Source: Mytilus galloprovincialis (lineage: Eukaryota; Mollusca; Bivalvia; Mytilida; Mytilidae). Taken from it: a DNA stretch of 64,000 nt. A model generated the notes under the pieces. That model saw nothing but the letters and a program-made list of their open reading frames with translations. It had not been told where the DNA came from and did no database searches. Position numbers and translations under genes: made by a program. The stretch is from NCBI RefSeq assembly GCF_965363235.1, contig NC_134850.1:35561102-35625101 (forward strand), written 5' to 3'. How positions within the stretch are numbered: position 1 is the stretch's first letter; each line of letters begins with the position of its first letter. Positions 44,967 to 53,892 of this stretch are shown here, piece after piece.

Positions 44967-45051
44967 CTAAACTTCAGAACGTAAACCAGATCAGTAATTC
45001 CTATGATCGATGTACATGTGATGCCTATAGCTGTTCCTAATCCAATTTTTA
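44967..45051 (-). pseudogene. transmembrane exon of broken lectin-gene copy
   Basis: This 85-bp exon-like unit has an acceptor (tgtgtcag) and donor (gttag) and phases 1 and 2 as in the exon at 4253-4331. It is open and two codons longer. The translation keeps IGLGTAIGIT, but the helix now contains polar Thr, Asp and Cys residues. The adjoining introns are also similar (44860-45640 versus 4130-4790), showing duplication of genomic DNA rather than retroposition. Confidence 0.75.
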
Positions 45052-45694
45052 CTGACACACAGTAAAAACCTTAAAAGAAATTGAAATATGTAATTGGTCA
45101 GTATATTGTGTGGTATCCTAGCTAAGGCATTGTAATGCACGCGACAAAAGTTAACTTACCAGGTATAAGAACTATCAATATTCCTAGCAATATCAACCTA
45201 ACCAATTTAATAACTGAACCTTTACACATATTATACATGTTATATTGGCATAGTAATTCCCCAATGCAAATTGTAAGTATGTGTTAATCCACACATATTA
45301 GTTTTATCACTATGCTTACTCTTTACAAAATTCAAAATGCAGATGATTTTGTTCTAAACAAGTAATAACGCATATTTGTCAGAAAAAACCGTTTAACGTT
45401 TGAAAGCAGATATACATGAAGGACCGATAAAAGCCTGTAATAGCATTTTCCGAGAAATGTAACTTTGGAAATGAAGAAGCAAGATGTATAATATGTCCTT
45501 TGTACTACTTCAACAAGAATACACCAAAATAACATATACATATTAAATAAATAACAATGCATATCGTTTTTTGATATAGTTCTGATTGACTTTGGATTAG
45601 ATTTGTAGGCTTCAAAACATCTAGTATATTATATTTTTGGTGTCTAATCGGTTGTAGTTATAGTAATACTATTTTTTATTTTCTATTCGTAAGT

Positions 45695-45880
45695 GAATAA
45701 AGGCAATAAGAGTATATCGCTGTTCGAAAGTCATAAATCGATAGAAAGAAAACAAATCCGGGTTACAAACTAAAACCGAGGGAAACGCATCAACTATAAA
45801 AAGTAAACAACAGAAACACTGAAGTTAACAAAAACATACGACAATGCAACACACAGAAACGAACTATAAGATAACTGTAT
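45695..45880 (+). repeat. dispersed mussel-type repeat
   Basis: Reads 'ggcaataagagtatatcgct', 'caaactaaaaccgagggaaa', 'cgcatcaactataaaa', 'acagaaacactgaag' and 'cacacagaaacgaactataa'. The first half matches the inverted fragment at 20470-20600. It has inserted in the intron of the broken lectin-gene copy. Confidence 0.75.
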
Positions 45881-46499
45881 TTCTCATTTTATGAATTCCT
45901 AACAAATTCATATTTATGCTTCAAAACAGTAAATTGTCATATGTCTTGCTACTTATAAGTAAAAAACAATATCAATCGTTTCCACTAGCCTGAAAATAAA
46001 ACGAGAACTGTTACCCATAAAACAATGAGGACGGTATAGTCGTTATGACAAATGGGACATATTTTATACAGATAGGAAATAAGAGTCCATCTAATCATGA
46101 ATAAGTATTGTTTAGATGACCAGAATCGAAATGAATAAATCAATTCAGCGCAAAGTAAGACTTGATTCACAATAACATGTCTATACATATATAATACAAG
46201 TGTTGAGTAGTGCTTTATAATAATGTTCAAGGTAAAATAATCTAATATTCTAATGTTTTTTCGTCATGTATAACCACAAAATTAGGATATTAAAGGAAAA
46301 ATGCTTAAATGCGTCATAATTTTCTTGTCTCCCTTCCCTTTATTTTTGAAAAGATCTTTTTCAAAAAATCAATGATCACTAACCCATGCACCCATATGTT
46401 TAGTACAAAACTGTAAACACTGATTCAACATGTGTTACAATATTATAAGAAAGACGTTTCAAATTGACTTCTTGAAAAACGCTTAAATAATATACATAC

Positions 46500-46589
46500 G
46501 AATAGATGTAGTTGAAGATGTAATTGCGGGTAAACGGTTGCCATAGAATTTGGTAAGTTGGTAGTGATTAGCTGCTTCTTGCGGTATAT
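46500..46589 (-). pseudogene. stalk exon of broken lectin-gene copy
   Basis: This 90-bp unit has intact splice sites and phase 1 at both ends, like 38374-38511. It keeps the KFYGNRLP segment, but the Ser/Thr/Pro stretch is 16 residues shorter. It is still open, so by itself it would be translatable; the copy is called broken because of the lectin exon next to it. Flanking introns match 37960-38110 and 38530-38730. Confidence 0.75.
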
Positions 46590-46657
46590 CTTAGGATAAA
46601 AATAAAATGGATATGTTAAAGTTAACTAAGGATTCAAATGATTAATGTAAGTGTAAA

Positions 46658-46960
46658 CAAGAATGTGTCCTCAGTACACGAATGCCCCACTCGCACTATC
46701 ATTTTCTATGTTCAGTGGACCGTGAAATTGGGGTAAAATCTCTAATTTGGCATTAAAATTAGAAAGATCATATCATAGGGAGCATGTGTACCAAGTTTGA
46801 AGTCGATTGGACTTCAACTTCATCAAAAACTACCTCGACCAAAAACTTTAACCTGAAGCGGGACAGACGGACGAACGAACGAACGGACGGACGGACGAAC
46901 GAACGGACGCACAGACCAGAAAACATAATGCCCCTCTACTATCGTAGGTGGGGCATAAAA
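46658..46960 (+). repeat. dispersed repeat, copy 2 of 3
   Basis: About 300 bp, from 'caagaatgtgtcc.cagtac' to 'ggtggggcataaaa', with a GGACGGACGAACGAAC simple repeat near its end; same family as 14787-15076. The matching intron of the intact lectin gene near 38575 lacks it, so its ends can be read from an empty site. Confidence 0.85.
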
Positions 46961-47122
46961 AAGAATTATGCAGACATTTGGTCTTTGGTGGATAGTTAAT
47001 CAACTAAAAATCAAACTCCATCTCCTTATTTCACAATGAACGTACCATATTCGTAACTTTTTGTTAACATATTTATTATTTCTCATTCCAATAATATTTT
47101 CAATAACGTGTGTGTATTATAG

Positions 47123-47640
47123 ATATTAACTTTTTGGAATTTTGGATCCTCATTACTCTTCAACTTTGTACTTGTTTGGCTTTATAAGTATTTTGATTTG
47201 AGCGTCACTGATGAGTCTTATGTAATCGAAACGCGCGTCTGGCGTACTAAATTATAATACTGGTACCTTTGATAAACTATTTACACCACTGGGTCGATGC
47301 CACTACTGATGGACGTTTCGTCCCCGAGGGTATCACCAGCCCAGTAGTCAACATTTCGGTGTTGACATGAATATCAATAATGTGGTCATTTTTATAAATT
47401 TCATATTTACAAAACTTTGAATGTTTCGAAAAACTAAGAATTTTCTTACCCCAGGCATAGATTACCTTAGCCGTGTTTGCCACAACTGTTTGGAATTTTG
47501 GATGCTCATTGTTTTTCAACTTTGTACATGTTTGGCTTTATGAATATTTTGATATGAGCGTCACTGATGAGTCTTATGTAGACGAAACACGCGTCTGGCG
47601 TATTAAATTATAATCCTGGTACCTTTGATAAACTATATAG
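47123..47640 (+). repeat. direct-repeat pair, mussel-type
   Basis: Two ~145-bp copies (about 47133-47278 and 47491-47636) share 'ttggaattttgga.cctcatt', 'tttggctttat.a.tatttt', 'gagcgtcactgatgagtctt', 'cgcgtctggcgta' and 'ctggtacctttgataaact'. Between them is a segment with 'ggtcgatgccact' and 'gttgacatgaatatcaat'. From memory this unit occurs in tandem in many mussel genes. It is absent from the equivalent intron of the intact lectin gene. The minus-strand frame 47277-47519 is repeat-derived. Confidence 0.8.
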
Positions 47641-47783
47641 AGACACACCTGACAAATATATGATCAAAGTTTTCTATTCATCTAACAAAATAAAGATCTT
47701 TTGGTTTTATCTGCATGGTAAAATGTCATTGTAATAGTATTAAAATTACAGTTTTTAATAAGAACGTATTCAGCTATACATAC

Positions 47784-48000
47784 TTGTACATTTATAGTAA
47801 ATAGTAGCATACAACAAAGGATCTTGTGAGCATGGGTTGTATCCCATAAATATTGTACATGTACTTTTCCTCATGCACTGGTTTTGTAAAGGTATGAAGT
47901 CAACAGAAGATTTGCAATTATTCCATGGTTGTGTCCCTACTGTACATCAGCTTCAGTCCCGAAAAATATTCAACCGTGATCTGAAAAACACATCCGTTAT
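47784..48000 (-). pseudogene. lectin exon of broken lectin-gene copy
   Basis: Similar to the 3' three quarters of the intact lectin exon (39937-40212), with the donor gtatgt kept. In the aligned frame two TGA codons occur close together (minus strand, 47955-47953 and 47949-47947), where the intact exon has an Arg and a Ser just before a Cys. The similarity ends near 48000, so the N-terminal part of the domain and its acceptor are missing. No signal-peptide exon was found upstream. This copy cannot make a lectin domain. Confidence 0.8.
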
Positions 48001-48129
48001 AAAATGGCCAGTGAGAGTCCAATCACAGAGTTGTTTATTTGCATTTAAAGCTCGACGAATACTAACCTAGAAAAATCCAGCTTATTTCTTGGTAAAGAGA
48101 GATATCTCTTTCATTTGCAAAAGATCTGT

Positions 48130-48800
48130 ATTGAGTTACCAGTAATTAAAAATGTTCAAAATACTTTGGATGATTAAGATTACCTGCTTTTGATGACCCT
48201 TCTGATTTGATTGACAGTCTTGACTTTTTAACCATTTTTACTTTAATCTGTCCGCACAATCTTATCAAACAAATTTTTTCCTATTTAATGAAATGGACGT
48301 TTGCCAAATCTGCTTGCAAAGTGTTTCCCGCAACTCATATAAAGCTTTTTTTCTCAAATATGCTAAATTTACTTTCTTGAGGTATAAATAGATGATTTCA
48401 GATCTAAATTTTTCCTAAACACCATTAATGACAGTTTCAGCAATGAAGTGTATTGACAGGATGCAGATATTCCTATGGGCCCTTATTTTGCCCCTTAAAA
48501 AGCGGACTTGTTTCTTTACTGTTAGGAGTAACAGTGTGTAACAGTCAGTAAAGAAGCGTCCAAATTACATTTAATTGATAATTTCAACAACAACTATCGT
48601 TATCTTGATGATATTTTTTCGTTAAATAATCAAGAATTCTTTTGATAGACTGCTGAATTCAACCAATGAACAAACTTACTTTAAATAAATTCAATTTTAA
48701 TAGCAATACCTGTCCTTCACTAGATTTTTATATTTCAGTACTACACCAGAATCACAACGACAAACCATAAAGTATACCCCGATTACAGACCACTTGGTCA
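48130..48800 (+). pseudogene. decayed reverse-transcriptase ORF (probably Penelope-like)
   Basis: Spread over several frames with many stops, one reads in order DIPMG..FAP, then ADLFLY near 48460-48530, NYRYLDDIFSLNN near 48590-48630, and LNKFNFNSN...LDFYIS near 48690-48740. This order (IPMG, ADLFLY, YIDD, LNK...LDL) is that of the RT family also seen as relics at 37579 and 29677. It lies immediately beside the broken end of the lectin-gene copy, so its insertion may have truncated that copy. Confidence 0.65.
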
Positions 48801-49469
48801 ACTGGCTATACTTAATTGAGTGTTTGTCTTTCAGGTAATGCCAGGAAAACTTTATCTATTCTTTTTTCAATGTGCATGATAAATCGCTGAATGTAGAACT
48901 GCAAAACAGCAAATCAGCTGTGTTGTCTATCGTTGAGAATATAAATAATGACTTCGCAATCCCATCAATATCATATTTTTATTCGTCTATATCAACCTTA
49001 TAAATGCCGTTTACCATTGAATAAACTCATTTATACTTCGTCTGACATGTATAGCAACAATTATTTCAAAATTTTCTTCTGTCACATCGTGATACAATTT
49101 CCTGCTCTGTGTCCGGCACCATATAATATGCATGCATGTGTGTATTTAACATACTATATAGTAAAATATTATTTCCATCGATCATCGCGGTGGGAAGGCG
49201 TCAAGAACCACCCGATGCAACTGGAGTTTTCCTATTCAATAGATGTTAGGTTATGTGGGGTTATGCTGTTCAGCCGATAACATAGTATACTATGTTACTA
49301 TATAGTATTGGGTTATCCTGTTGAATAGAATGATTTTATGCAGCAATTATAACCAATCAATTGCAGTTTCCCAGCATGCTTTTCAAAGAGTTCTAACATT
49401 AGCCATTTTCAAATAACATAAAAAGCACGTTCAAGTTTTCCTTTTATTTCTCGTACATCTCAACTAGAC

Positions 49470-49475
49470 ATGTCG
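49470..49475 (+). CDS. candidate first coding exon of homeobox/HMG-like gene (start codon only)
   Basis: ATG TCG is followed at once by a consensus donor (gtaagc) in phase 0, which is the only phase the next exon (52177-52314) accepts without a stop. The joined start would read Met-Ser-Lys-Thr-Asn. Upstream near 49350 is a CCAAT-type word (aaccaatca). With only two codons the support is weak; an alternative promoter lies at 49860-49915. Confidence 0.3.
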
Positions 49476-49859
49476 GTAAGCTATTTTAATGTTTTATCAT
49501 CTGTCCGACTAGAGATATTTGAAATATTACAGGGCTGAACCTGTGCCCATCTTTATTGCAGACTGAAATGTGATGTTGCAGTGCTGCGTTATCCATACCC
49601 TATAATGGTACTATGAACTAAGCAGATTTTCTTGTTATAATAATGATATATGAACGTTGCTTCCTTTGTGCGTACTGGATGCACTATATATGCAGACTAT
49701 GCAACTACTTTCTAGAAACTTCGTAGCAATTGAAATTGAAAAAAATAGACGCTTGCAACCAATGATGCTCTCATACAAAATCTATAATATTATATATATA
49801 TGAGATTTATTACATGATTTTAAAATGTTTTCCAGTAAATGTAAAATGCTAAGAATTTG

Positions 49860-49915
49860 TCCGCGGCGGGATTTTTACTTTTGTCACGTGACCGTTAAGT
49901 CAAAATGGCGGACAT
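49860..49915 (+). promoter_or_regulatory. promoter-like cluster: CACGTG palindrome and ATGGCGG
   Basis: A rare GC-rich patch (ccgcggcggg) is followed by GTCACGTGAC at 49883-49892, a perfect E-box palindrome of the USF/MYC/TFE type. Then comes AAAATGGCGGAC from 49902, close to the YY1 core found at start sites of housekeeping genes. The cluster is upstream of the homeobox/HMG-like exons and in the right direction. The ATG in it soon meets a stop (MADIQ then TAA), so it is unlikely to be the protein start. Confidence 0.45.
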
Positions 49916-50206
49916 CCAGTAATAGGAAAGTGGCCGCTACAAAAAATATTAGTTGCGGTTTATCGGAGGACCTCCAATGGATTTTAAACGGGAAGCTTAT
50001 TTTCTTATATACCTTTGAAAAATAACATATTAATAGAATTGACTACCGTTTACTCACAGACAGTAGTTTCTGTCAATGCAAAAAAGGGGGATACTATCCA
50101 CATTCGTATGTTAAATAACTCGCACTTGTTTTTGTTAATGGGGGATGGGGTGAAAAACTTTTCATTTCTTTAGTGTTAATTGTTTTCACTTATTATTCTT
50201 TATCTT

Positions 50207-51027
50207 GGATCTCCTGTAGTTGGTAATCGCAATACTGGTATACCACTATTGTCCACAATACTGGTATACAAATTTTGTACCAGTATTGTTACTTTTTTTT
50301 GGTAGATTAGTACCATAGTCACTTCAGAACCATATATATGGGCAATACAATTTGTAACAGATATATCTTCTTCTTCTTTAATTGCACTTGTAAATACTGA
50401 GCACGCAGGTTGACGTTTGCACAGCAGTATCTGCGTTATGGATTTCCACTGCAGATCAATAGTGTAGATGTAGATGTGGTACAAATACTTATACATTTTT
50501 GTACTTGGCAAGCACTCCGACAGTTAGAGAGCTGTTCAGGTGATATCTGAAAAAGTTTATAATCTAGTAAGAGAAAGTACACAAAGACTGAATACCTAAA
50601 TATCAATATAGGAAGTGTGGAGGGAGGATTTGCAGAAATACCATCTTAATAAAATATAGACACTAAAATATACTACTGAGACCTGAAAAGAGATAGCTAA
50701 AAGAAAACATAGAAGAAAGTAAAGAGTTTGTTAAAATGCTGAGACAGTATGGTTTCCTTAAGCAATGTTAAGGAAAAAACATCAGAAAATTCAAAACTTC
50801 CTTTATGACAATCACAATGTTCCATCAGTTAAACATACAATTATTCCTTATTAAATTGTCATGTCATATTTCATTATGCATATATATTTGACACCTTTGA
50901 TAAAAGATTAATTACCTATATATGTATTGTTTATTTAAGAAAACACAATACTGGTACAAATTTTTTATACCAGTATTGTGCACAATACTAGTATACCAGT
51001 ATTGCGATCACCAACTACAGGAGATCC
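50207..51027. mobile_element. 821-bp non-autonomous DNA element with long inverted ends
   Basis: The two ends are inverted copies of about 82 bp (50207-50288 and 50946-51027), starting GGATCTCCTGTAGTTGGT and differing at a handful of bases. The target duplication TTTATCTT (8 bp) lies at 50199-50206 and 51028-51035. Inside each arm 'caatactggtata' is itself palindromic and repeated. There is no coding capacity; frames over it are by-products. An 8-bp duplication fits hAT, P or Merlin-type transposases, but the family is not fixed by these ends. Confidence 0.9.
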
Positions 51028-51504
51028 TTTATCTTTAAAACACTGGCTATTATGTAATCACATGAATTACTATTATCTTCAAATGATATTTTCTGTCCTT
51101 TATGTCCACCCACTTCATTATTTTTTTTCTTTTTTCCTATCCACATCCTCATAGGGATATAAGCCTTATTATAACAAACTGACCACTTAATAGGAACTAT
51201 GGCTGTGTTGACATCTAAAATAATACTCAGAATTACCTGAGCAGAGGAAAACATCTTGACTCTTGAGGCCTTTATTTCTAATTGCTTTAATTATTTTAAT
51301 TTACTCTTAAACTTGACACAACGACCAATGATATAATTTGTTGAATTTATAAAAATAAAGATTAGAACTACTACTGCACTAAGTGTGAAAATTAAGATTA
51401 AAACAAATTGCATCCATAGTATTCTAATAATGGTTAGAAAAACAGCAACTTCTTCTTCTTCTTCTTTTTTTATACACATGAAAAATATTAAAAGAATGGA
51501 CACG

Positions 51505-52030
51505 AGGAATGTTTAAAAGAGTCAACAAACCAACTATAAAGCACAAAACAGCCAAGGGCCATCAATGAATATGCTTAAGCTTGTAAAAGAATTTTTTTAT
51601 AGATGACCTTATGCTGATATTAGAAATATTATTTATATTATTTGATAACCATATTTCCTTTATAATTATGTAATATTCTTTTCATTGATAAAACCAGTAA
51701 CAAATAAAGTTGAGAAAGGAAATGAGGAATGTGTCAAAGCGACAACAACCCGACCATAGAGCAGACAACAGCCAAAGGCCACCAATGGGTCTTCAATGTA
51801 TCAAGAAACTCCCGCACCCAGAGGTGTCTTTCAGCTGGCCCCTTAATAAATATGTATACTAGTTCAGTGATAATGGACATCATACTAAACTCTGAAAGAT
51901 ACACAAGAAACTAAAATTAAAAATCATACAAGACTAACAAAGGCCAGAGGCTCCGGACTTGGGACAGGAGCAAAATTGCAGCAGGGTTAAACATGTTTAT
52001 GAGATCTGAACCGTCTCCTTATACCTCTAG
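51505..52030. repeat. dispersed mussel-type repeats, clustered
   Basis: A unit 'gaggaatgtgtcaaagcgac', 'aacaacccgaccatagagca', 'gccaaaggccaccaatgggt', 'cttcaatgta...ctcccgcaccc' at 51722-51860 has a poorer copy at 51508-51580 and further copies at 63112-63245 and 63427-63510. A piece at 51940-52030 ('ggctccggacttgggacagg') is related to 40785-40860. The 61-codon frame here is repeat-derived. Confidence 0.75.
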
Positions 52031-52176
52031 CCAATGTAGATAAGTGAACAAATGCTTGTTTAAAAGCATTACTTTAAGGTTCCTTTGACTAAAGGTTTCA
52101 CCTCGATATGAAATGTATTTAGTATAAACATGATAAAGTTAATACTAAAACCGCTCACAGTGTAAATATATTTCAG

Positions 52177-52314
52177 AAAACAAACTTATCAGAGGAGACC
52201 AAGGATATTTTGAAGGAGCTGTTTGCCCAAGGCATGGACTGCAAAGGTATAAAAAGCAGTGTGCTGCACAACAAGGCTGTTGAAAGAACAGGACTGCCGT
52301 TACAGGTTATCAAG
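52177..52314 (+). CDS. homeodomain-like exon of homeobox/HMG-like gene
   Basis: This 138-bp exon lies between an acceptor (atatttcag) and a donor (gtattt) and is phase 0 at both ends; the other two phases contain stops. It encodes 46 residues: a first helix (SEETKDILKELFAQGM), a linker, and a second helix running into the next exon. Joined to 53516-53630 it gives VIKDWIGNYKK, which keeps the Trp and Asn of a homeodomain recognition helix (W-x-x-N pattern). This suggests a nuclear DNA-binding protein. The sequence is atypical, with Tyr-Lys in place of the usual Arg pair, and I do not recognise a named family. Confidence 0.7.
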
Positions 52315-53515
52315 GTATTTTAATTTATATGTCAACTTGGCAATGGTGACTTTAAATTTTCATGTAATACATTGCATTATTAAATAGGCTTTCAAACTGT
52401 AACAAAGGATTTGGATTTGGATTAATACCAAAACACTGTACATGGTGTATCCAGTCATATATATTAATTCAAAGTTTATACATGTTAATAGTTTTTCTGA
52501 TTTTGATATTCTATTCAACTGTTTTGATGGAATTCACATGTATGTTGTATCATTGTGTCATTTTACAATACAGTGTACATGCATTTGCTCACATGCAATA
52601 CCAATCTTGAACAAACAATTAATAAATTCATACCTATTAAATATTATCCCCGGCTTAATATACTTCTATGATTTTGATTGGTTAACGCACGTCATTACAA
52701 AACCCATAGCCCCTGGGTGTTGCTAACCCATATTCCTGGACATTGCTTACTATTATCCCAGGGAACTTCACGCTTGTGAAATATAAAATTCTGTAGATTA
52801 TTCATGATGACTGTAATTTAAATATTTTAATAATTCATTAATGATTTGTCCTATTATGCCGATCATTTACACTCATTTCATTAAATGCATCACTTGACTG
52901 CCTCATTGAAGGAATGGGACTACTGACCTAGCTATGCAAATGACCCACTTTGACGTCAGTCACGTCACACCATCTATGACATAACTCTCACAACATTGAG
53001 CACCAAATTTGAATCCATCCAGTTTCTCTGTCTCAGGATTAAAAAACGTCTTATATTTGACTACCTGTAGGGTTTGACCAAAGGTAAGTACCCTACACCT
53101 TGTAAAAAAAATGTCAAATTTCCAAATTTCAATTAAACTACATGTATTTTAGATCATGAAAAAAACATTGATTTTATGCAACACTTTGTACCCAAATTTC
53201 CCTAAAACTCTTCCAATTCAAACTAAGACCGGGGATTAATTCGTTATCTACGTTCATATTGCATAGATAATTTATAGCGTCATTCTAATAAAATCAGGAA
53301 AAAAAAACTATAGTATAAAAATATCCATATGAATAAAATTGATTATGGACCTTATATACCTTGAATGATTCTACATATAACATGTAACCACTCAGATAAA
53401 ATAGCTTAATAATTGTGAGATACTAAAAGTCTAATTTGATTTTTTTACAATTTCACCTTTGTCATTTTGGAGTCATATGTGCCTGATTGAATTTATTTTA
53501 TACTAATAATTTAAG

Positions 53516-53630
53516 GACTGGATTGGCAATTATAAAAAAGTCGTGGAGGGAAGGAAATATGAAGCACAGCCACGGACATTATACCTCAAAGGAATGACTG
53601 GGTATAATTGTTTTGTTAGAGAGAAAAAAG
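53516..53630 (+). CDS. second exon of homeobox/HMG-like gene
   Basis: This 115-bp exon has an acceptor (aatttaag) and a donor (gtaaac). It enters in phase 0 and leaves in phase 1. It begins with the DWIGNYKK recognition-helix segment, then a basic linker, then GYNCFVREKK, which resembles the first helix of an HMG box. The next exon supplies the rest of that box. The 216-bp stretch duplicated by the LINE begins only 46 bp after this exon. Confidence 0.7.
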
Positions 53631-53676
53631 GTAAACTGCATACATGTATGTTAATATATATAGCCTATCGTTATTT

Positions 53677-53892
53677 TAACTGGGGCTAAAATGGCAAGAG
53701 GTTAATCTAAAGGAAGTACACCACTAATTAATGGCCCCATTGCTTTCTATGTTAAATTCCTCAATTTCGAGTGGTCACAGCTCTTTTAACTTAAGTTCAA
53801 ATAAAGTGACAATCATTACATGTCAAAGCAACACCTTCTGGTGTCCTGTACTGAAAAAATCAACATAAAACTACCCATAACACTTTGGTTTT
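53677..53892. repeat. 216-bp direct repeat, left copy flanking the LINE
   Basis: Identical by reading to 56512-56727 over 216 bases (the last four T are shared with the poly(T) start). The LINE lies exactly between the two copies, so they are the duplicated target site. Confidence 0.95.

Noticed and set aside
48948..49280. 110-codon plus-strand frame as a gene
   Set aside because: No motif, no convincing splice sites, and it follows directly on decayed RT sequence.
49825..50025. 66-codon frame over the CACGTG/ATGGCGG cluster
   Set aside because: Starts upstream of the promoter-like motifs and shows no domain; the region reads better as regulatory.
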